The translations under genes and the position numbers were made by a program. A stretch of 64,000 nucleotides of DNA from UMGS2069 sp900557585. Its GTDB lineage: Bacteria > Bacillota > Clostridia > Christensenellales > UBA1242. The notes beneath the pieces are model-generated. The model was not told the origin of the DNA. It saw only the letters and a list, made by a program, of their open reading frames with translations, and made no database searches. The DNA is taken from NCBI GenBank assembly GCA_902476355.1, contig CABSCS010000001.1, forward strand, positions 1 through 64,000. Reading direction: 5' to 3'. Shown here one piece after another: positions 49,301 through 61,300 of this stretch (position 1 is the first letter of the stretch; the number at the start of each line of letters is the position of its first letter).

Positions 49301-52300
49301 TGTTCTTGCAAGAGTTGCAGAAGTTCCAAGTGAAGAACCTGTGCAATCTCCAGTTGAATACCAACCAGCAATTTGATAGTTTGTTGCAGGTGTTGCAGTG
49401 AATGTGATTGAAACGCCATGGTATACAGAAACTGTGTATGTTCCGTTGCTGTTTGAAAGAGCAAATGAACCAGAAAGTGTTCCGCCAGTTGTTCCAAGTG
49501 TAAGTGAACCAAGAGTTGTTGCACTTGCAGGAGACTGATAGAATGCTTTGATTGTTACTGTATAGTTGGTTTGTTCAAATCTTGCATACATTGTTGTTGC
49601 GCCGGTAAGTGAACTGATTGTGTATGTTGTGCCAGTTCCACTTGCGCTTGTTTCACTTACAGAAGGGAACCAACCAACAAATGTATAACCAGTTTTTGCC
49701 GAAGCAGTCAAAGTTACTTTTGTTCCATGTGTAAATGTTCCAGTTCCTGAAACAGTTCCGCCAGCTGTTCCTGTTGAATATGAAGCAGGAAGTGTGTTAG
49801 AAGATGTTGCAGTCTTGAATTGTGTTACGACTGAAACACTGTAACTGTTAAGTTCAAACAATGCATAATATGCTTTGTTTGTGTCTGCTGAAAGTTTAAA
49901 TGTGTATGAAGCACTTGTGCTTACAGCAGTTCCTGAACAAGCCTCTGTATTGTACCAACCCTTGAATGTGTATCCAGTTGTTGCACTTGCAGAGATTGTC
50001 ATGTTATATCCAGCAAACCAACCTGTTACTTCGCCACTGTACTTAGCGGTGTCAACTTTTGCAGTTCCACCTTTTACTGTTCCAACATGTGCTGAAACAC
50101 CAGTAAGAGGAGTTTTAACAAATTTTGCATAGATTCCAAAAATATTTGCTTTCACTTCTGATGCAGTATAGGTTGTGTCTGTTCCAACGCTAGCGTTAGA
50201 AGAGTTGAACCAACCAACAAATGTATATCCAGAAGCAGGGTCTGCTGTGAATGTGATGCTTTGTCCGTAATAGATGGTTGAATCAGATGTTGCTGAAATA
50301 GTTCCACCAGTTGTTCCAACTGTCAAATCTCCAAGAGTATTGATTCCGCTTGCAGTTCTGTATTTTGTCAAAACAGAAACAATAACTTGTGATTGAACGA
50401 ACTTAGCATAGTATGTCGCATTGCCTGACACCTTAAAGGTGAACGAAGCAGATGTGCTTGATGCAGTTCCTGTGCATTCCTCATTATTGAACCAACCAAC
50501 AAATCTATATCCAGTTTTTGCTGTTGCTTTCAAAGTTACGCTTGCATTATAGTCATATGAACCGCCACCTGAAACAGTTCCTCCGGTGGTTCCTGTTGTA
50601 AGAGGTCCAAGACCAACTGCATTTATTGCAGATTGATATCTTGCAGTTGCATTGATAATGTATGAGTTAATAATAAACTTAGCGTAAACAGTAGAGTTAG
50701 CATTTACTGTTGTATATTTATTGCCAGAAAGTTTTGTTGAAGATGTGCATGCTGATGTTGTATAGAATGCATCGAATGTGTAACCAGTTGATGCTGTTGC
50801 AGAAAGGGTTACTTCATATCCAGCAAAGTAACCAGTGTTACCATTTACTGAATATTGTGTTGTTGTAACGCTTGCTGTTCCTCCAACGCCTGTTGTAAGG
50901 GTTGTTGAAGCAGTTGAAGTTATTCCTCGTACAACAACTGAAACTTTATAAGCCTTTTGCTCGAACATTGCAATCAATGTCAAGTTTTCAGTTACACTTG
51001 AAATTTCATAGGTAGCATCTGTTGAGAGACATGTTGATGTATCACTCATTGAATACCAACCACGGAAGATATAGTTGTCCGTTGGTGTAGCAGTAAAGGT
51101 TGTTGCAAATCCATAATAAATTGGAGCGACACTAATCTTTACTGTTCCACAATTAGAACCATTATCTCCACTTGTAACAGTGTTAACGCTGTTTGCTGTT
51201 CTTGCAAGCATTATATAACTCAATGACATTCTTGTTGATTCAAATCTAGCATAAACTGTTGTTCCTCCAACAGCAAGTCCGCTGAATGAGTATGAAGTGC
51301 TTGTTGAAAGGCTTGTTCCAGAAGCGTTATACCAACCAACAAATGAGAAGCCTGTTGCAGGTGTTGCAGTAAGAGTTACTGCTTTGCCTGGATAGTATGA
51401 ACCACCACCAGAAACAGTTCCACCAGTTGTTCCAGTTGTATAGGCACTTGGAATTTCTGTTGCACTTGTTGCTTTCTTGAATTGAGCAGTGAGTGACAAG
51501 GTGTATTTGTTCAATGTGAAGTATGCATAAAGGCTTACTGATGAAGTTCCCATTGTGAATGAATATTCAGCAGTGGTGCTCTTTGCAGTGCCAGTGCATG
51601 CTGCATTGTCAAACCAACCAACGAATGTATAACCACTGTTTGCGGTTGCTTTTACTTTTACAGTTGCACCATAGTTATATGCTCCTGCGCCAGTAAGTGC
51701 TCCGCCTGCTGTTCCACTTCCAAGAGTTGAATCAAGTGCTGTTGCAGATGAAGCAACTTGATATCTTTGTTCAAGTGAAACTCCAAGACTCATCAATGTG
51801 AATTTAGCATAGAAAGTTTTTGAAGCAGAAATTGTTGGGCTATATGATGCGTTTGTTGATTCTGCTGTTGCTTCTGTTGTTGATGTGAACCAACCATTGA
51901 AGTTAGATCCAGTTCCAACAGTTGCTGTAAGTTCTGCAACTTTTCCGTGGAAGATATATCCAGTTGTTGCATTGCTTGATGTTGCAGTTCCGGTTGCGCT
52001 AGTCAATACTTTTGCAATCTTAACTGAACCAGTTCCTGTTCCAAATGTTCCAACAGTAACTTGATATCTTGCTTGTTCGAAGTATCCATAAAGTGTTGTT
52101 CCGCCAATTACAAGTCCTGAATATGATGTTCCAGAAACTGTTGCAGCGCTTGAACATGCCGCGTTAGTGAACCAACCTTTGAATACATATCCAGATTTTG
52201 CAGTTGCAGTAAGTGTAACGGCCTTGCCTGGATAGAATGATCCGCCACCAGCAAATGCAGAGTATGCAGTTGCGTCTGTGTCGTTTGCAATAGCGTTAAG

Positions 52301-55300
52301 AGTTGTTGCGTCTTTTGCACTTGCAAATCTTGCCACAAGGGTAAGAGTATATTTGTTTGCTTGGAATCTTGCAGAGTATGAAGTGCTTGCTGTTACTGTA
52401 ACTTCGGCAGTTGCAGTTGTTGCAATGTTTGTTCCACCCGCGTTGTACCAAGCGATGAATGAATATCCATCTTTTGCAACCGCTCTCAATGTTGCTTTCA
52501 AGCCATGAGTGAATGTTGCTGAAAGAGCAGTTCCTGTTGCTCCGATATATGCATTTCCACCGTCTGTGCTTGTTGTGTATGTGTTGAGAGATGATGCGTC
52601 TTTTGCAGTTGCTGTTTCAGCAGAAACGGTAACTGTGTATTGATTTTGTGTGAAGTATGCATATACAGTTGCGTTTGCTGTTACGCTTGCAATTGTATAT
52701 TTTACTGCGGTTTCACTTGCTGTTGCAGAATCGGTAGGAACGGCTGTATACCAACCTTTGAAGGTATATCCGGTTGCAGCACTTGCTGTGAATTCGGTGC
52801 CAAATCCGTGATAAATCTTGCTTGTTCCAGAAACTGTTCCACCAGTTGTTCCGGCAGTAATGCTTCCTCCAACATTCTTGAAGTATGCAGTTGCTGTGAT
52901 TGTGTATTGTTTTGAAGCAAATCTTGCAGTTATAGTTGTTGCACTTCTAATTGCAGAAGTTGTACCAGATGTGAAGGTTGTGCTTCCAATTGCATATGTT
53001 TCAAATACAAATCCAGTTGCAGGAGCGTTTGTTACAGATGTTGTTGTTCCATAGAACACATATCCGCCTGTAACGCTTGTTGCAGTTGTTGTGTCGCCAA
53101 CAGTTGCATTTGCAAGAACTTTTGCAAGAGAAATTGTTCCACCAGTTGTTCCAGCAGTGTATGTTGTTGGAAGAACTGTTGCACTTGTTGCTTTCTTATA
53201 TTCAGCGCCAACTGAAACTTGAACTTTGTTTGCAACAAATTTTGCTGTGTATGTTGCATTTTCAGCGCCCATGTTGAATGTGTAAACGGTTGCAAGTTTC
53301 TTTGTGGTATCGTTATAAACTTGTGTTCCGCTTGCATTGAACCAACCAGCGAATGTATATCCAGTTTTTGCTGTTGCTGTAAGTGTTACAACAGAATTAT
53401 AGATATAGCATGTCTTGCCGTTGATTGTTGCAGTTGTTCCAGAAATTGCAACTGTTCCACCAGTCTCTCCGGTTGCAACAGCGTTGAGTGTTGTTGCATC
53501 TTTTGCAGATTGATATTTAGTTGTCACTGAAACTTCATATGCGTTGATTGTGAACTTAGCAAAGTATGAAACATTTCCAGCAGGCATTGTGAACTTGTAT
53601 GTTGTGTCGGTTGGTTTGTAAACTGTTCCGCCAACTGTTGAGTTTGAAGCAGCAGTTGTAAGAGTGTTGTTTGTGAACCAACCACCAAATGACCAACCAG
53701 TGTTTGCAGTTGCTGTAATTGTTACTGTTGAACCATAGTTATATGTTCCAGCACCAGTTACGCTTCCGCCATCTGCTTCAATTCCACTTACGGTTACTGT
53801 ATATCCGTTTACAGACCAGTTAGCGTAAAGTGTAATGTTAGATGTGATTGTCCATGTGGTTACTGCATCTTTGTTTACAGAGCCATTTGCATTGAAGTAT
53901 TTAGTTCCCTTTCCACCCTCTTCTGTAAAGTATCCAAGGAAGGTGTTTCCAGTCTTGCTTGGAGCAGTAATTGCAGAAATTGTGGTGTTATAGGTTGCTG
54001 AAATTGTGTCTGTTCCACCAGTTCCGCCAACTTTGTTAAGAGTTACGGTATAAGTGTGAGCAGTTGCGTTTGCTGTAAGAGTAAGATCATTTGCTGGCAT
54101 TGTGAATGTGCAGTTCTTGGTTGTTGAGAAGTCTGATGAACTATTTGTCAACTTAGACCTTCTAGGAGCAAAGGTTGTAAGTTCTGGGGTTAAGGAGCCT
54201 GATGAACCATTTGTCCACTTCGACCAGTCATAACCAGCAAGCATTGTTGCGTTGATTGTTACGCTTGCACCATACTTGTATGAACCAGCACCTGTAACAG
54301 TGTCAATTCCTGTTCCCTTTTTAAGGGTCAAGGTGTATGAGTTTCTCTTATAGTAAACTTTAAGAACGGTTGAACCGTCACCAGCAACTCTTCCGGTGTT
54401 GCTTGTTCCAGTTTTTGTGGTGTCAACACTGAATCCAGTTAATGGTGTGTTTGTTGCGGTTACTGTTGAATCGGTGAATGCTGTCAAACCTGTTGTGGTT
54501 CTTGAAGCAGTTGTTGGATATGTTCCGTCAACTTTTTCATCGTAATGTTCAACTGTATAGGCAACTTTGTTTGCCTCAAATTTAGCATAAAGTTTATAAC
54601 TTGCACCGTTTGAGTGAGCGGTTGCAGTGTATGTTCCTTTATAGTCGCTTTGAACAGCGCTTGTTGTTACACCCGCAGAAGTTGTGCATGCTTCGTTTGT
54701 GAACCAACCAACGAATGAATATCCGGCGTTAGCACGAGCATAAAGTTCAGCAGATGCACCAAATTTGAGTGTTTGTGATGGGCTTGTTTCGTTGGTGATT
54801 GCACCAAATCCAACGCGTCCACCAACAAATGTTGAAGATGAGCCGTTTGAGAATGTCTTTGAAACGAGTGTTACTGTATACTCGTCAACAGCAAAGTTTG
54901 CAGTCAATGTGAGTGTTGCTCCCTTTGCCATTGCTGGCATTGTGAAGGTATACTCTGCACTGTCTGATGCAATTCCTGAAACTGTGCTTGTCCAACCAGT
55001 GAAGTGATATCCAGCAACGCTTGCAACTGCTTTTACAGTTACAGAAGAGTTATATTGAACATCGGTCAAGGTTGTTGTGCTTGTTCCTGTGATTGCCGAG
55101 CCTTTTGCGTTTGTGATATATGCAGAACCAAGAGCCTTTCCATTTTCTGTTGTAACGCCAACAGACAATGTGTACTCGTGGATTGTGTATTGTGCATAAA
55201 GTGTTTGAGCACCAGTGATTTGAACTTTTGTTGAAGCAGAAATTGTTGTTCCTGTTCCATCTTTTGCTGTGTTCCAAGAAGCAAATTCATATCCAGCCAA

Positions 55301-58300
55301 AGTTGCGGTTGGAAGAGTTCCATAGTTTGCGTTATATGTAACTTCTTTTGTCTTGTCACCAACAACTGTTCCGCCGTTAGGGTTGAATGTTACTGTATAT
55401 GTGTTTGCTGTCCACTTAGCAACAAGTTCAATTGTGATTGTTGAAGCACTTCCAGCAGTTACACCTGCATATGTTGCAAGGTCGTTTACTGTGTATGCCT
55501 TGTTGTTTGTTACAAGGGTTACTGCTTTGGTTGTTGCATGTGTAATGTTCCAACCAGCAAGTGTGTATCCAGTTTTTGTTACACCATTGTTTACAGTGTA
55601 TGAACCAGTGAATGCTTTTACACCAGAAGTTGCAAGAGCAGTTGTGCCATTCTTATAAGCAAATTTATAGGTGTTTTCTTGGAACTTAGCGTATAAGCGA
55701 TAGGTTCCTTGGTTTGTTCCGTTTGAAACATATGTCAAACTGTTATTGAGTGTTGGAGAATATGAAGCACTTGTGCTTACTGCACTTCCTGTGCAGTTTG
55801 CATTTTCGAACCAACCGATGAATGCATATCCAGCAGAAGCGGTTGCATTTACGGTTGCAGTCTTGCCATATACAACGCCAGTTGCATTTCCAGAAACTGT
55901 TCCGCCAACAAGTGTTGATGAAAGTTCATGTTTAGCATCTGTTTCGTTATATCCATATGTTGCACTTCCAACTTCAACATTATATGTGTTTTGTGCGAAG
56001 TGAGCAACAAGGTTATATTTTGAACCATTTGCACCAATGTCTTGCATTGTGAATGTATGGGTCAAATCGTCTGAAACTTTTGTTTCGCCAACATACCAAC
56101 CAGTGAAGTGATATCCAGTTGTTGCAATTGCACGAACTGTTACGCTTGCACCATAGTTATAGTTTGCAGAAGCCCCTGTTCCAGTTGCACCAACATATGC
56201 GTTTCCGCCAGCGGTTGGGGTTGCACTTGTTGTAACTCCGAATGTCTTGATTGTTGCAGAAACTGTAATTGTCAAGTCGCTTGCAATGTTGTGTGTATAA
56301 CTTCCAGAAGAAATTGTAACGCCAGTTGCACTGTAAGCAATGTTGTAATATCCAGTTGATACTGTTCCAGTCAAGGTTACAGTTTCACCAAAGTAAACTG
56401 TGAATGTTTTTTCGCTTCCTGTTGTTCCATTCAAGTTTGTTGAATATGAAACAGATTTAACACCAGTTCCCTTTGAAATTGTAACTGTATATGAGTTTGC
56501 GGTGTAAACTGCACTATATTCAAGAGCACTTGTTGGAATTGATGCTTGTGCTTGGGTTGTTGCAACGCCATTGCTTGAAGCAACCTCTGTTCCAGTTGTT
56601 CCTCTTCCTGCAACCCATTTTGTGAAGGTGTAACCTGTCACTGTTGGAGCAGTCATTGTTGCAGTCTTTTTGAGTGGCATTTTGATTGTTGTAACAATTC
56701 CGCTTGTTGTTACATAGTCACTCTTGATGCTGATTCCCATTGCTTTCAAAGCAATTGATGAACCAGTGATTGCATATGAATAGATGTTAATGTCATATGT
56801 TTTAGATTCAAACAAAGCAAAGTAGTTTTGTCCAGCAGTTGTCATTGCTGTGGTTGTCATTGTTGCAGTTGTTGCAATTGGGTTTCCGCTTACAACGCCT
56901 TTATACCAACCAACGAATGTATAACCACTGTTTGCTGTTGCTGTGATTGTTGTTGTTGCATTATAGTCGATTCCGGCTGTAACGCTTGTTCCAGCGGTTC
57001 CAGAGCCAATCTTTACTGTTCCGCCAAGAACGCCATCGCCAGAAGCCTCAATTGTGTTTCCAAATCTGGTTTGAACTTTAACAGTCAAATCATATTGGTT
57101 AATTGTGAACTTCGATTTCAATGTAACGTTGTCTGCTGGCATTGTGAAGGTATATTGTCTTCCAGCGCCAGAAATCTTGGTTTCGGTTGAACCTTTAACA
57201 TTGTACCAACCTTCGAATGTGTAACCTTCGTTCTCGGTTGCAGAAACTGTAACCTTTTGAGCGTTGAGGTCGCTGTCAACAACATTGAATGTTGCGTTGA
57301 GGGTTGAACCTGTTGTTCCGATTCTTGCAGTTCCACCAACTCCGGCAGAAACTGTAACTGTATAAGCTTTTGTCTCGAAGAGAGCACTGTATGTTTGTCC
57401 AGCAGTTGTCATTGCTGCGGTTGTCATTGAAAGTTCTTTTGAAGTTGCAGTCTTTGTAAAGTCTGTTCCAACAAACCAACCAACAAATGAATATCCGTCA
57501 TTTACAGAAGCAGTGATTGTTGCTGTCTTTGTAAGGATAACTGATCCAGCACCTGAAACGCTTCCGCCGAGTGCACTTTCGGTTGGGGTTCCGTCTGTTC
57601 CAACTTTTACATATGCTTTGAGTGTCAAAGTATATGAGTTAGCGGTGTAAAGAGCAGTATATGTAAGTCCAGCAGTTGTCATTGCAGCAGTTTTAAGTGT
57701 TCCAGTTGTCTTTGTTCCACTTGTTCCTGTTCCAGTGAACCAACCAGCAAATGTATATCCAGATTTTGCAGTTGCTGTGATTGAAGCGGTTTGACCAAAT
57801 GTTACTTGTGCTGTATATGTTCCAGCAGAACCAGTAAATGTAAGTCCACCAAGGCTTGCAAATCCAGCGTCTGACAATGTTGCTGTTTCAGAACCATATT
57901 GTGTATAGTTCTTGATTGTGAGAGTATAGGTTTGAATTGCAAACTTAGCATAGATTGTTGCTTTGCTTGCAGGCATCTTGAATGTATACTCTGTGTCTGA
58001 AACTTTTGTAAGTCCAGTTGTATATGCAGAAGTGCAATCAGCATCTGTGAAGAAGCCAACGAACTTATATCCAGTTGCAGGAGAAATTGTAAGAGTGGTT
58101 GACTGAGTATAGTAATACGAGCCAGCACCCGAAACGCTTCCGCCGTCTGTTCCAACTGTAAGTTTGTTGTCTGCCCCAACAAATTTGTTTGTGATTGTAA
58201 GAGCATATTTGTTTTGTTCCCAAATTGCAGAAAGTGTTACTTTTCCGCCATTGGTGTTAAGAAGTCCAGCATCTTCAAGAATTGTTGCAACGTCAACACT

Positions 58301-61300
58301 TGCTGAAAGAGCATATGTTTTGGCGTCGTCAAGTCTCCAACCTTTGAGGGTTGCACCTGTATAGGTGAAGATTGCGCCCTTCAATGTAACCTTTCCACTT
58401 GCAGAATATGTGATTCCGGTTTGTGTTTGGGTTGTGTTTGTTTGTGCGCCAGCGAATGTTGGATAATTAGATGCATATTCAATTGTATAGGTGTTAGCAC
58501 TATAAATTGGATAAAGTGTAATGTCATATCCAGCAGTGTTGCCAGCAAGTTTTCCTGCTTTTGTTGCAAGGTCAGTAACGGTTACTGTTGCGTTAAGTCC
58601 ATAAATGGCTGAACCGCTTCCAGCAGTTGCTTTTGTAAGGCTCCAACCAACAATGTGATATCCAGCGTTTGCTGTGTTAATATCTGCACCACTGTTTGTT
58701 GTAAATGACTCGGTATAAGTTTTTGTAGTGGTTCCAGTGATACCGTCGAATGTGATTCTATAAGTATTTTCTCTCCATTGAGCATAGAGGGTTTGGTCGG
58801 CAGTGATTGTAACTTTTGTTGTTGCAGTTACTGTTTCTCCGCTTCCGTCTTTTGCTGTGTTCCATGATGTGAAGTAGTATCCTGAACGAGTTACAGTGTT
58901 AAGTGTACCATAGGTTGAGTTATAGTAAACTGTCTTTGAACCAGTTTCAGGAATTCCACCGTTTGCATTAAATGTAACATTATAGCCATTTGCAGTGAAG
59001 AGTGCATAGATTGTGATTGTTGCACCGTTTTTGTCTTGTGCAGGGATTGCATATTTACCGCTTGTAACGGTTGCACTTGTTGTGCAGTTTGCATTTGTGA
59101 ACCAACCAGCAAATGTATATCCAGTGTTTGCAGTTGCAGAAACTGTTGCGCTTGTTCCAAATTTATATTTGCCAGCGCCAGTTACTGTTCCACCAACATT
59201 GGTGTCTGCTTTTCCGTTCACTCTTGTAACAACTGAAATACTCAATGTATATTCATCTGCCACATATGAAGCAATGAGTTTATAGGTTTCATTGTTCTTT
59301 GTAAGTGCTGGCATGTTGAAGTTATAGGTTTCGCCTGCGCCTGCAATCTTGTTTGCAGTTGCAACACTTGAAACATACCAACCATCGAAGTGATAACCTT
59401 TAACCTTTGTTGCGGTTACTGTTGTTGCAGTTCCATAGATGATTCCATCTTTGCTTGAAACAGCAGTTGTAAGAGCGGTTCCGTTTACTTTTGTAATGCT
59501 TGCAGTTCCGTTTACAGCCTCAACTTCAAGAGTATAGTTGCTGTGGATTGTGTAATGTGCAGAAAGTGTAACTGTTCCGCCATTTTCTGTTGTAAGGTTT
59601 TTGAGAGTAGCGCTTGCCAAAACAGTTGAACCATCGGCTTTTGTGAAGTAGTCGAAGTCATAACCTGCTTTCTTAGGAGTAAGTCCTGGGTGAAGAGCAG
59701 CAAATCCGGCATATTCACGGCTATATACAAGAACGCTTGAAACTGTTTTGCTTTCGCCAATCAATCCGTCAACTGCGTCGAAGATAACTGTATAGGTGTT
59801 AGCCTCGAAGAGAGCGGTGTAAACAAGTCCAGATGTTGTCATCTTGTCTGTTGTTGCAGTTGCAGTTGTAGCAAATTGAGTTGAAACACCTTTTCCTGTA
59901 TACCAACCAACGAAGTGGTATCCAGCGAGTTCTGTTGCTTTGATTGTTGCAGTTGCGTTGAAGTCGATGCTTCCAGCACCTGTAACTGTTCCGCCAACAG
60001 CGCTTTCTGTTGCTTCACCATCACCAACTTTTACATAGGTGTAAAGTGTTACAGCATATTTGTTTGCAGTCCATTGAGCATAGATTGTTACATCTGCGCC
60101 AGTTGAAAGGTTTCTTGAAGTTGCAAGAACTTCGTCGCCTGTTCCGCCTTTCTTGGTGTTCCAACTCTGGAATGTATATCCAGTTGCAGTTGCTTTTCCA
60201 AGTTCGTTTGCACTGATGTCTTCATCATATGTTGCAGTGATTGTTGTTGGGATATTTCCAACGGTTGAAACCCCAGCAGGAGCGTTTCCGTTGAAGATAA
60301 CCTTATATTGTTTTGCAGTCCATGTTGCATATACGTCAACAATTGCGCCGTTTTCAGCAGTCAATGATGTTGATTCATATGTTACAACAGTTCCTTTTCC
60401 GTTGGCTTGTGTGTTATAGCCAGCGAATGTGTAACCAACGAGTGATGGAGTTGCAAGTTCACTTGAAGCAAGTGCTGCACCATATTTCACGCCGTTGATG
60501 TTTGCATTGAGCCCTGAAACTGAACCAGCAGTTCCAGCAGGTTTGTTCGCATTGAAGCGAACTGAATATGAGTTTCTTGTATAGTAAAGTGAAATTACAA
60601 GGTTTCCGTCTGCAGAAATTGTAAGAGCATTTTCTGTGAGGTTGGTTGTATATCTACTATATGTGAATCCTTCATATGTTGTCTTTACAGAAGCAAGGTC
60701 AACAGTTGATGCAGTTGTTCCAGTGTGTTTAACTGAATCTGCTTCTTCCCATGTTCCGTCAAGGTTTTCTGTAAAGTGTTTAACTGTATATTTAGTGTTT
60801 GTGTTAGCATTCCATTTTGCAGTGAGAACTACAATTGCGCCTTGTTCAGATGCAAGGTTCATGAACTTGTCTGCTGTAACGGCAGTGGTTCCATTTGACC
60901 AAGCGGTCCATGTTGTTCCGTCGCCATATTTTGCAGTTGCAGTGTTAAGACCAGTTGCAGTGAATCCAGCAAATGTGTAACCAACTCTTGAAGTTGTGCC
61001 AAATGCATATGCTTCATTATAGGTTGCTGTTACTGATGTGATTGATGTTCCACCAGCAGTTACATAGTTTACTATATAGGTGTTTGCTTTCCAGATAGCA
61101 TAAAGTGTGATTGTTGCAGGTGCATATGGAGTTTCAAGTCCAACTTCTCTTACGAGAGTTGAAACATCAATTGTTCCAACAAGAGCAGCAATTTCTTTTG
61201 TTGCAGCGCTGTCTGTGTTCCAACCAATGAATGTGTATCCAGTTTTTGAATATTTGTTTGTTACAGTTGGGATTGCAATTGAACCACCGAATGTTGCAGT

